Source of the DNA: Gammaproteobacteria bacterium
GTDB lineage: Bacteria; Pseudomonadota; Gammaproteobacteria; SZUA-229
Assembly: GCA_026195895.1 (NCBI GenBank)
Contig: JAPHRO010000003.1
Coordinates: 1 to 54,028 of the forward strand
DNA: 54,028 nucleotides
Direction: 5' to 3'
The notes under the pieces were generated by a model. The model was not told where the DNA came from. It was given only the letters and a program-made list of their open reading frames with translations, and made no database searches. Both the position numbers and the translations under genes were made by a program. Below, piece by piece: positions 1 to 10,400 of the stretch (position 1 is the first letter of the stretch; the number at the start of each line of letters is the position of its first letter).

Positions 1-2
1 AT

Positions 3-3000
3 TATATTCTGGTTACCGTCGGCGGCGGCTTGAGTTTGCCGATTGGCGCACCGGCAGGCTGTACCGCACTCATTGGTGCACCGGCGGGACGTGTGCCGCC
101 GACGCTGGCACCGCGGGAAGTCTGGCCACCGGATTTACCGGGTACTTCGACAGTGTATCGCTGTGCCGCCGGTACAACGATTGCATCCGGTGCAACCAAT
201 ACCTATACCTTCCGGGTGCAAAAGCAGGGCGCGGGCACCGATTTAACTTTCCGAGCTGATTTAATCGGTGAAATTGTACTGGCGGATAATTCGAGTCTGT
301 CAGATTTTCCGGCGATACCTGCACCGGGATTTATTAATTACGCCTCCAATTATTATTCGCTGGATTCAGTGCGTGCGCGCATTATCGGTTTTAACCTGGC
401 TAATAGCTTACCCAACAACTGTTCCGAAGATGCGGCGCCCGTTGTGCCTCTGGAAAATGTTGAAATTGGTGAGGACTGTCGTTATCACATCAATGCGGAA
501 TGGTTCGGTTTTGAAACACCGGGTTTCGGCAACATCACGGTTGAACAAATTGTAGTTAGCAATACCTTCGAACCGGGATTAGGTTTTGTCGCAGCGCAAC
601 CTCCCGTTGGTATGACCATTGCATCCAGTACTTTGCCCGCACAGTTTGCCACGGCGCCAGCAGCCACATTCAATCTGGATCCAATCCTTGATCATTTAGC
701 CGATCCCACGGCATTTGATATTGATATAGATGGGCGACTGTTAAATGATCCGCTGAATGTTTTTGGCACCACGGCACCGAACTATCATGGCGAGGACAGA
801 ACCAGCGAAGCGAATGCCAGTTTCCGGGTTTACTTCGACCGTGGTGGTCCCACTGAAACTTTTATCGATTTTAATAATGCATCGCCAGGTTACCCGCCCG
901 TATCTCAGCGTGAGGTTGACGTCAATGTAACTGAACCCAATCTGACAGTTAGCAAAACGATCTGTAATCGAACATTAACTCCTGCCTGTGCCCCGGCTGA
1001 TTTCACGGCCGCCGCCACCGGTGGTGATGCTGATGATGTTTATATTGTGCGGATACGACTATTTAATGATGATACCGCGGGTGCCGATTTCAGAGCCACT
1101 GCTTACGATGTATCCGTTAGCAGTCTAATGGATCCAGATGCGGTGGATGATTTATTGATCGTCCAGCCGGTGGCTTCAGACTTACTGGATAATGATGGTG
1201 ATGGTCTGGCCGATCCGGCGGATACCGACGAAGCGGCCAATATTATTTTAACCAATAATGCTGTGGGTGATGGTCAGGGACAGATTGATGTTGTACCCAC
1301 ATTCGATATTGCATCGGGCGCAACCGTCGATTTGTATTACCAGCTTGATGTTGATGACTCGGCTATACCTGGTCAAAGTTTCGATTTGTCTACCACTGCC
1401 AGCTTTGACAGTTTGAATGGTGCATCAGGCAATCAGAATCCAGCCAGCGCCAGTGGTTCTGCATCGGGTGCTCGTCAATATACGAATAATGCTACAGCCA
1501 CTTTAACCGTTTCCAGTATTAGTATCGCAACGCCATCGAAAGGATTTATTGATAAATCCAATATAGCCGATGTGCCTTTTGCGGCACCGGTTCCTCCGGC
1601 GGCGACCACGGCCGACGTGACGCCAGGTGAGGAAGTTGAAGTTCAACTGAGTGTTGAGGTGCCGATATCAACATTAAGGAATTTCACCATATCCGATGTG
1701 CTTCCGGCCGGAATGCGCTGTGTAGAAGCTCGGGATCTGGTGTTTTCAACCACGCCTGATGCCAATGGCTTACGCTTCACCACGGCGGGTACCTATAGCG
1801 CAACAGGCTGTCCCGGTAGTGGCACCATTACCTGGCAGGCAACGGCGCAGCATATTCTTGAAGATACAACACTGCCGGCATCAAACGATACCTATACACT
1901 CAGCGTTTCGTTCATTGCACGGATTGATAACGTCGCTGGTAATGTAGCTGGCACTGCAATTATTAACGGTGATGACAATGGCGCGGCAGCCGGTGTTGGT
2001 GCTGGCACTGATGTTGTCGTGTCCTATGATGACGAACAAATCCCACCGAATACTATTTCCCTGAGTATTCCATCGGCAACGGTAACGGTCAGGGAGCCCA
2101 ATATCCAGCTCACCGTTGCAACCGGCACTGCGAATCTGACACCACCGCCGTTAGTCAATAATATTACCGCCGCAGATGCGGGTGATGTTTATACCGTTGC
2201 TGTCACTATTGATAACGATAGTATTACACCGGTCAATTTATCGCCGGCATACAACCTGCGAGTTGTTGCTGATTTAACAGCGATACCGGGTGCGACTTAT
2301 GTTGCGGGTTCACTGAATGAAACGGGCACCAATCCGGGCACCTTTACAGTTACGACTGCGGGACCGACGCAGTTAGTGCTGGATTACAATAATACAAGCC
2401 TTGATCCGGCTGAAACATTGAGTTTTACCTTTGATGTTTTGTTGCCCAATAATGTGCAACCTCATGATGTTCTGCAAACCGCGGTAACCGCCAGTTATTC
2501 ATCGCTGGCCAGCAATGCTATTGCACTGAATACTGGCGGTGTTATCGGCGTGGATAATGCGCCCGATGGCATGCGTTTGTATTCGCTAACCCAAACCGAT
2601 GTCACGGCCAGTGTACCCGCATTGCAAACCGCTAAAACCGAAGCGGCGTTGAGCAATCCGGTAGCCACCATCGGTGCGCGCAAACGTTTTCAGATTGAAA
2701 TCGCTTTCCCCGAAGGTGTCACCAGCAGTCCACTCGGTAATCGCCTGACGATCAGTGACAATCTGGCGGCTGCCGGCAGCAGCACCAGTTATGTTTTTGA
2801 AAACAATACGGGTTTCCCCATTCAGTATGAGTTTTTTGGCATTCAGTCGATTAATGGGGCAGTTGATCCGGCACAGTTTGCCAGTCAGATTACCGCACCT
2901 GCCGATGGTTCGGTCAATACGGTTAGCTGGACTTTCAACGGCGATGTGGTAACCGAGGTTGAAGAAGATCTCGATGTTGCGCCGGACAGTATTGACCCCG

Positions 3001-6000
3001 TCATTCGAATTACTTACTACGCGCGTATTGATGATAATGCGGCAACCAATGCGGGCGATACCTTGGTGAATAGTGCCTTAACTAACTATGTCGATCGCGC
3101 CCTGACAGCACGATCAACCGCGGCTGCATCGGTGGGTCCATTTACGGTCGTCGAGCCTGATTTGCGTATGGACAAATCGGCCAGTGCAACAATTAATTTT
3201 GGTACGCCGGAAACCTATAGTCTGGATATTCGTAATGATGGTGCGTCCGCCGCGTGGAACGCAACCATTACAGATATCATGGTGGAGCCAACACCAGGCG
3301 GCATGTGTGATACGCCACCGGCGAATATTACGGCGCAAATTCAGGATGATTTTGGTGCCTTACGTCGCAATTTATCAATGGCTGGACCCACACCTGATTA
3401 CTCTGCCGTATTCGCTGGCGATCCGACCTGTACTTTAACGATTAACATGCTGACCAATAATGCGCGCATTGATGATGATGAGCATCTGGTGGTGACCTAT
3501 GAAGCGGCACTGGACCTGGATAATGTTAATGGTGCTCAGCTAGATAATATTGCTGGTGTCACTCGCTACTTCAGCCTCGAGCAGGTTGATGCCGCGGCTC
3601 GCACCTATAGCAATGCTCTGTCACCCGATTATGCAACCGCCGTTGCGGCTGTCGCATTTGAAGATCATGAAGATGCACATCGGATAACAGTGGGTGCACC
3701 GCAACTTGTTATTACTCAATCGGTTGTGAATCCGGCTTCGCCTCCGGGTGTGCTGGCAGCGCCCATTGTAAATCCGATTGCGCAACCCGGCGATACATTA
3801 CGTTATCAAATACACATCGTGAATCAGGGTGCTTTACCGATCAACGGATTCAATCTGACGGAAGATCTGGATTTGTTAAATCCGGGTTCCGGTTTTTATC
3901 TGGTGAATTCGTTAAATGTTGTAGCCGCCGCCGGTGGTAATGATTTCAGCAATCCATCCGGTGGCAGTAAAGCGACCGGTTTAATCGATATTCAAAATTT
4001 AAATATTGCCGCCGACAATGTCGGTGATACCGATGAACTGGTTATTCATTACGATGTAACACTGGTGCCCGTGATCACCAATGGCACGCAGGTGCTGAAT
4101 CAGAGTCTGACCAATATTGCGGGCTTTAGTACGGTACTCAGTGATGATCCGGATCCGGGCCTGCTGGGCGCAACGGATCCGACTGTATTAGTAATTGATT
4201 CCCGACCGATATTTCTAGTATCGAAAACAGCGCAGGATTTGACCGGTGATCCAAATTCATTACAGGCCGGTGATATCTTGCGCTACACCATAACGGTGAA
4301 AAATATTGGTCAGGAAAATTCAACTAACGTTTTGCTGCAGGATTTAATACCTGCCAATACATCCTATGTTGCCGATAGTGTAACCTTAAATGGCGCACCC
4401 GTCGCGACGCCTGATAATGGTGTGTCGCCATTGCAAAATGGCATATTGATTAATGCGCCGGAAAATACCACGGCTGGATTTATGCAGGCCGTTGCTGCAA
4501 GTGCGACAACCAATATTGCGACCATTACCTTTGACGTGATGCTGGATATTGATCTGGTCAATGGCGCGGTGATTTCCAATCAGGCATTCGTTACCGGGCA
4601 GGGTATAGGCAGCGGCGTCTTTGGCACCTCGCCCAGTGATGATCCAGCCACGCCAGTAGTTGGCGATCCAACAAGAAACGTTGTAGGTAATCTGCCTATT
4701 TTAGAAGTGCAGAAAACAGTTGATTTCGCGCCGGGTGGAGATACGAATTTAGATGGCATTATCGATCCCGGTGAAAGCTTGCGCTATACCATCAGTGTAC
4801 AGAATCTGGGCGATAGTAATGCAACCGGGGTGCGTCTGATCGATGTTATTCCTGTTGCCGATATTGCTTACGTGTTGAACAGCCTGCAATTAAATGGCGA
4901 TAACGTACCGGACGGTGGTGTTAATCCATTGAATGCGGGCATAGATATTAGCTCGGATGATTTGACTCTGCCCCTGCCGTTACCTAATCAGGGACAAATC
5001 ACAGCAGGCCAGACCGCCACGATTAGCTTTGATGTAACAGTCGATGGCACCAAAGTACCGGGTGATTTAATTTCCAATCAGGCACTGGTCAGTTCCAATG
5101 AATTGTCCGACGAATTATCAGATGCAGATGGCGATCCTTCAAATGGTAATCAGCCCACGGTATTCGTTGTGGGCAATGTGCAAAGTTTATCGATAAGTAA
5201 AAATGTATTCGTGGTTGATGGTGGTCTTGCCACCCCGGGCAAGCAACTGGAGTATGTCGTACGTGTTGAAAATATTGGCACCATACCGGCCACTGATATT
5301 GTTGTTAGTGATCTTGTGCCAGCCAATTTAAACTATGTCACGAATTCAGTTGCCTTGAACGGCGCGGCAACCGGCACCAGTTTTACCTCGGCTCCCGATA
5401 CCATCACCGCAAATTATGCAGCTACCTATAACGACCTTGATGCCGGCGAAAGCTTTACTGTTCGTTTCAGAGCAACAATAGATCCCACGGCAACTATCGG
5501 TACCACTATTATAAACACGGCAACGGTTAGCTGGAATGCAGGTGCAAATACAGATAATGCATCGGTACAAATAGATGTAGGCGGTGCACCAGGCGTAGGT
5601 ACTTTAACCGGGCAGGTATGGAATGATGCGGATCATAACAATATATTCGATGCCGGACTGGGTGACAGGCAGTTGCCCAACTGGACGGTAGAAATTTATT
5701 TAAATAATATTTTCCTGGATTCGGCGATTACCGATGCCCAGGGTAATTACCGATTCCTTGGTGTGCCGGTCAGTGATGCCAGCAATGATTATGATCTGGT
5801 GTTTATTGCCGAGGGTGGCAATGCCTCATCTGCTGCACTGGGTACTACCAATGCAACCAAAGGCATGATCGGCTTGCATCGCATTGATGATTTCAACGTC
5901 AATGTTGGTGAAGCCGTATTTAATCAAAATTTACCGATTGAACCCAATGGCGTTATTTATAATTCACTATTGCGTTCCGTTATTCCCGGCGCCACTGTCA

Positions 6001-7472
6001 GATTGTTAAATCCTTCGGGCAACCTGGTGCCGGTTAGTTGTTTCCCGGCGAATTCAAATCAGCAAAACCAGGTCACAACCACCGGCGGTTATTATAAGTT
6101 TGATTTGAATTTCACCGACCCGGTGAGTTGTCCGAACAATGCCAGCTATACAATTGAGGTTATCCCGCCTGCACAGGGATATACCGCGGGTACTTCTGTG
6201 CTGGTGCCGCCGGCAAATGATTTTGCAGTTTATGATGTGCCCAGTTGTTCCGGTGATGTAAATACCGCTACTCCTGAGTGTGAAATACAGGCGCAAATAC
6301 AGGCGCCTAATCCCGCCGCTGCCCCTAATTCTGCGGCCACCCGTTATTACCTGGTGATGATGCTAGCCAATGCGCCCCCGGTTGATAATCAGGCATATAA
6401 CAATCACATTCCCGTTGATCCCGATGAATTCCCGGCTGGCGGAATTTCGATCTCCAAGACATCACCGCTGATCAATGTTAATCGCGGACAGTTAGTACCT
6501 TATGTTATTCGAGTGACCAACAATCTGGATGTCAGTCTATTTAATATGGAAGTCCGCGATAGAATTCCTGCCGGTTTCAAATTTGTGCAGGATTCCTCAC
6601 GCATACAGGATCCAACCTCAGTACCTGAAACGATTAAAGGCGCAGCAGCAGCACCCACTATTACGGGTCTGCAACTTAGCTGGGATGAGCTGGCTCTTGC
6701 CGCTGGCGAAACTATTACACTTAAAATGCTGTTAATTGTTGGTTCGGGTGTCGGCGAAGGCGAGTACGTCAATACGGCTACTGCCTACAATGCAGCACTG
6801 CAAATACAGGCATCGGAAACCGCATCTGCCACCGTTCGAGTGGTGCCTGATCCAACCTTCGACTGTTCCGATGTTATTGGAAAAGTTTTTGATGATGACA
6901 ATTTAAATGGTTATCAGGATGAAGGTGAGAAGGGTATAGCCGGTGCGCGGGTGGTGACTGCTCGCGGTGTTCAGTTAACCACAGATGAACATGGTCGATT
7001 CCATATTACCTGCGCTGTTGTGCCTAACATGGATCGCGGTTCCAATTTTATCCTGAAACTCGACGATCGAAGTTTACCAACCGGTTACCGTGTTACTACT
7101 GAAAATCCAAGGGTGCAGCGAGCCACCCGCGGTAAGATGCTGAAATATAATTTCGGTGCCGCGATTCATCGCGTTGTTCGTCTCGATATGGCTGATGCGG
7201 TATTCGAAGAAAATACCACTGACATGCGACCCCAGTGGAAACCGCGGCTGGATATGCTAATTTCCGAGCTGGCGAAAGATCCATCGGTGCTGCGTTTGTC
7301 TTATCTGGCAGAAAATGAAGATGAAGACCTGGTAGATGATCGTCTTGAGTCTGTTAAGCAGATTATTGTTGATCGCTGGGATACCTTGAACTGCTGTTAC
7401 AAGTTGATGATTGAAACAGAAGTGTTCTGGCGTCGAGGTGGACCACCGGATAGAGGAGAATTTGATGATTAA
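3..7472 (+). CDS. Giant DUF11/SdrD-B repeat surface protein (5' partial)
   Basis: The reading frame is open to the left edge, so the start and any signal peptide lie outside; the in-frame TTG at 30 is not a convincing start. At least 2489 residues remain. The protein is a string of Ig-like DUF11-type repeats, recognisable by the pattern (V/I)SKT..., GD.LRYTI.V.N.G, ..D.IP....Y...S..LNG and ISNQA, starting near residues 315, 698, 1050, 1231, 1401, 1565, 1726 and 2150. SdrD B-like carboxypeptidase-regulatory folds lie near 1866 and 2287, and one repeat carries an Asp-rich calcium-type loop (DTNLDGIIDPGE). The last ~85 residues resemble a degenerate OmpA-like fold. The composition (Ala, Asn, Asp, Thr, Val; few Cys) is typical of secreted adhesive proteins. 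The stop codon overlaps the start of the next gene, an outer-membrane anchor candidate. Role inferred: cell-surface adhesin or fibre. No sortase motif is present. Confidence 0.85.
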   Translation, partial: YILVTVGGGLSLPIGAPAGCTALIGAPAGRVPPTLAPREVWPPDLPGTSTVYRCAAGTTIASGATNTYTFRVQKQGAGTDLTFRADLIGEIVLADNSSLSDFPAIPAPGFINYASNYYSLDSVRARIIGFNLANSLPNNCSEDAAPVVPLENVEIGEDCRYHINAEWFGFETPGFGNITVEQIVVSNTFEPGLGFVAAQPPVGMTIASSTLPAQFATAPAATFNLDPILDHLADPTAFDIDIDGRLLNDPLNVFGTTAPNYHGEDRTSEANASFRVYFDRGGPTETFIDFNNASPGYPPVSQREVDVNVTEPNLTVSKTICNRTLTPACAPADFTAAATGGDADDVYIVRIRLFNDDTAGADFRATAYDVSVSSLMDPDAVDDLLIVQPVASDLLDNDGDGLADPADTDEAANIILTNNAVGDGQGQIDVVPTFDIASGATVDLYYQLDVDDSAIPGQSFDLSTTASFDSLNGASGNQNPASASGSASGARQYTNNATATLTVSSISIATPSKGFIDKSNIADVPFAAPVPPAATTADVTPGEEVEVQLSVEVPISTLRNFTISDVLPAGMRCVEARDLVFSTTPDANGLRFTTAGTYSATGCPGSGTITWQATAQHILEDTTLPASNDTYTLSVSFIARIDNVAGNVAGTAIINGDDNGAAAGVGAGTDVVVSYDDEQIPPNTISLSIPSATVTVREPNIQLTVATGTANLTPPPLVNNITAADAGDVYTVAVTIDNDSITPVNLSPAYNLRVVADLTAIPGATYVAGSLNETGTNPGTFTVTTAGPTQLVLDYNNTSLDPAETLSFTFDVLLPNNVQPHDVLQTAVTASYSSLASNAIALNTGGVIGVDNAPDGMRLYSLTQTDVTASVPALQTAKTEAALSNPVATIGARKRFQIEIAFPEGVTSSPLGNRLTISDNLAAAGSSTSYVFENNTGFPIQYEFFGIQSINGAVDPAQFASQITAPADGSVNTVSWTFNGDVVTEVEEDLDVAPDSIDPVIRITYYARIDDNAATNAGDTLVNSALTNYVDRALTARSTAAASVGPFTVVEPDLRMDKSASATINFGTPETYSLDIRNDGASAAWNATITDIMVEPTPGGMCDTPPANITAQIQDDFGALRRNLSMAGPTPDYSAVFAGDPTCTLTINMLTNNARIDDDEHLVVTYEAALDLDNVNGAQLDNIAGVTRYFSLEQVDAAARTYSNALSPDYATAVAAVAFEDHEDAHRITVGAPQLVITQSVVNPASPPGVLAAPIVNPIAQPGDTLRYQIHIVNQGALPINGFNLTEDLDLLNPGSGFYLVNSLNVVAAAGGNDFSNPSGGSKATGLIDIQNLNIAADNVGDTDELVIHYDVTLVPVITNGTQVLNQSLTNIAGFSTVLSDDPDPGLLGATDPTVLVIDSRPIFLVSKTAQDLTGDPNSLQAGDILRYTITVKNIGQENSTNVLLQDLIPANTSYVADSVTLNGAPVATPDNGVSPLQNGILINAPENTTAGFMQAVAASATTNIATITFDVMLDIDLVNGAVISNQAFVTGQGIGSGVFGTSPSDDPATPVVGDPTRNVVGNLPILEVQKTVDFAPGGDTNLDGIIDPGESLRYTISVQNLGDSNATGVRLIDVIPVADIAYVLNSLQLNGDNVPDGGVNPLNAGIDISSDDLTLPLPLPNQGQITAGQTATISFDVTVDGTKVPGDLISNQALVSSNELSDELSDADGDPSNGNQPTVFVVGNVQSLSISKNVFVVDGGLATPGKQLEYVVRVENIGTIPATDIVVSDLVPANLNYVTNSVALNGAATGTSFTSAPDTITANYAATYNDLDAGESFTVRFRATIDPTATIGTTIINTATVSWNAGANTDNASVQIDVGGAPGVGTLTGQVWNDADHNNIFDAGLGDRQLPNWTVEIYLNNIFLDSAITDAQGNYRFLGVPVSDASNDYDLVFIAEGGNASSAALGTTNATKGMIGLHRIDDFNVNVGEAVFNQNLPIEPNGVIYNSLLRSVIPGATVRLLNPSGNLVPVSCFPANSNQQNQVTTTGGYYKFDLNFTDPVSCPNNASYTIEVIPPAQGYTAGTSVLVPPANDFAVYDVPSCSGDVNTATPECEIQAQIQAPNPAAAPNSAATRYYLVMMLANAPPVDNQAYNNHIPVDPDEFPAGGISISKTSPLINVNRGQLVPYVIRVTNNLDVSLFNMEVRDRIPAGFKFVQDSSRIQDPTSVPETIKGAAAAPTITGLQLSWDELALAAGETITLKMLLIVGSGVGEGEYVNTATAYNAALQIQASETASATVRVVPDPTFDCSDVIGKVFDDDNLNGYQDEGEKGIAGARVVTARGVQLTTDEHGRFHITCAVVPNMDRGSNFILKLDDRSLPTGYRVTTENPRVQRATRGKMLKYNFGAAIHRVVRLDMADAVFEENTTDMRPQWKPRLDMLISELAKDPSVLRLSYLAENEDEDLVDDRLESVKQIIVDRWDTLNCCYKLMIETEVFWRRGGPPDRGEFDD

Positions 7473-10400
7473 ATTCTCCCGCAAGTTAGCCGCTGTGTTA
7501 CCAGAAATAGTATTGCTGAGCTGTGTTATCTCGGCGCCTGCAGTGGCCGATAATTATATGGAGTTTTTCGAAAGCCCGGAAGGCAAGGTTGAACAGCCAC
7601 CAGTGCAGCTAAGCTCCTATCCTGTTGGACACAATACGGAACAGCATTTGCCACCGGACGAAATATTTACCCTGTGGATTCAGGATGAAACTTTCTTCAA
7701 GCCGCACGAAGAAGATACGGTAAAAATTGAAAAGGTGCTGGAAAAAGAAGCCAGAACTTTCAAACTGGAAAATGTCGTCAAACCCATTCGATTTAAATCG
7801 GGTGAAGCAGAAATCCCTGAGGAGTTTGTCACCAAGCTGCGACAAATTCTGGAAAGTATGAAACACCGCGCCAATGTACGTTTGCATTTTATTGGTCACA
7901 GTGACAGCGATCGACTCGGTGCGGCATCAAAAGCAAAATATGGCGATAATATTGGCCTGTCGCGAGCGCGTGCGGAAATTGCAGCTGAGTATTTTCAGCG
8001 TGAACTCGATCTGGGGCCTGATGCAGTATCTTACGATGGTGCCGGGGCAACTAAACCGATAGCCAGTAATGATACGCCTCAGGGTAAGGCACAAAATCGG
8101 CGCGTCGAAGTTCAGGTTTGGTATGACGAAATAACCGAAAAAGCTGTTGAAAAAGAAATTGTTGTGCCTGCGCAAAAATTGAATCGAATAAAAGTCTGTC
8201 GCAAAGAAACGGTGTGTAAATTGCGTTACAAGGAAGGTAATGCAAAGCGGGCGCGATTGCGTAATCTTGTTTCTCCCTTGCGCATGAAACAGGGCCAGAC
8301 AGAAATCCCGGCAGAATTTATTCGTCAGATAAAAGAAGTGCTGAAAAATCTGAGAGATCAACGCAATGTGGTGGTTCGTTTTGTCGGCCACACGGATAAT
8401 CTCCCGCTGGAAGACCGACAACAGCGTATTTACGGTGATCATGTCGCATTATCAAAAGCGCGTGCGCGTCGAGTAGCGCTGTCGATTCAGGATGCTTTGC
8501 GCTTGCATGATGCCGCTGTTGGTAGCGATGGCAAAGGCGCTTCATATCCGGTGGCTTCCAATGACACCATACAGGGGCGAGAATTAAACCATCGCGTTGA
8601 AGTTGAATTCTGGCACGATGATCCTTTTGAAGAATTTACCGCAGATGCTCAGGCCTGTCCGGAAGCTGCGGCGGCGGAAACTATTACTCTGTCTTATGAT
8701 CCACCAACCGGGCCGATAAGAGCCATTCGTTTTAATAATGGTCAGCCAGTCATTCCACCCGGTTATGCCGATCGGTTGCAACGCGTGATGGATGAGCTGG
8801 AAGATAAATCCAATGTGCGCCTCGGCTTTACCGGTTACACCAACAACGAACGTATGGATCGACGTACTGCCATGGTGTATGGCGATGATATTGGTTTATC
8901 GACTTCACGTGCGCAACGAGCGATGAAATTAATCAAAGACGAACTGGGTCTGACTGATAAACAGGTCGAGTTTGAAGGCCGTGGCTTTGTTCATTCCAAA
9001 GATGTAGTCAGTACGGGTTTTGTGCAGTTTGATGGCTCACGGGTAGAAGTGGAAGTTTTATACGATGAGCTGGCCGTCCTGGAAGAAGACGAAGGACTGG
9101 ACATTACCCGGATTGATCAGGAAGCCAGGGCGCGCACACCCTACGCATTAAATATGATGCGCATATCGGTAGATGGCAAACCACTGCACGATCCGTATAA
9201 AAATATTGCTGACCTGCAGCGCTGTACCGATGTTGCGCTGGAACAGGCCGAAATCAAATTTAAATTTAGCGCGCTGAATCTCAAACCGCGATTAAATATT
9301 ACCGCCTGGCCAAATACTATACGTTACCAGAATGATGTAGAAACCGAAGCGATGGAAAACCGGGTGCAGTTCCGTGCCTATAGCAACTATCCTGATTTTA
9401 TTGAGCGGGCTGAGGTTCGTATATTTGAAGAAGAAAACTCGACTCGTGATGCGCCATTGGCTATTGTTGCTGTGGATAAGAGCTGGCATGCAGAATGGCT
9501 GGCTGAGTTTGAAAAAGTTGAACAGCCAGTGCGCAAACTTAAATATCTGGTGCGCGTTTATGATGACGTAGGTAATTATGATGAAACCAGTGCTCTGCCG
9601 TTGTGGGTGGTTGATAAACTGGATGAAAAAAATAGTTCCGATGAGCCGATCGATATTAATAAAGAATTACTGGTGGGCTATGGTGAAAATCATCTCACGA
9701 CTCAACGCATACCACTGAGCGGTGGTACCGTTGGTGTGCATGGTAAAAAGATTCCTGCCAATCATTCAGTATGGATTGCTGGGCGTCCGGTTCCAGTGAA
9801 TGATCAGGGGGAGTTTGTTGGCGAAGAAATTTTTCGGCCGGGTACTCATACAGTTGAAGTGGCCGTGCTGGATGAGGGTGGTAATGGTGAATTATTCCTG
9901 CGTGAAATGGAACTGAAAAAAGACGAATGGTTTTATGTCGGCATCGCAGATGTCACCTTCGTTAAAGACAATACCACTGGCCCGGCCAATATAGTGACCG
10001 GTGATGATACCAGTTACGAAAATGATCTGAACACCTTTGGCCGACTGGCATTTTTTGTTGATGGAAAATTTGGCGACAACTGGCAGTTGATTGCCAGTGC
10101 CGATACCCGCGAAGGACCGATTGATGAAATCTTCAGTAATTTCATGGATAAAACACCGGACGCTTTATTCCGTCGTCTTGATCCGGATTACCACTATCCA
10201 AGCTTTGGGGATGACAGCACCCTGGTAGAAAATGCGCCAACACTGGGCAAGTTTTTTGTGAAATTACGCAGACATAATAATTATGGCATGTGGGGTAATT
10301 TTGATATTGCCTATACCGATACTGATCTGGCACATATCGATCGAGGTTTGTATGGCGCCAACGGACATTATGAAAGTATGGCTGTCACGGCTTTTGGTGA

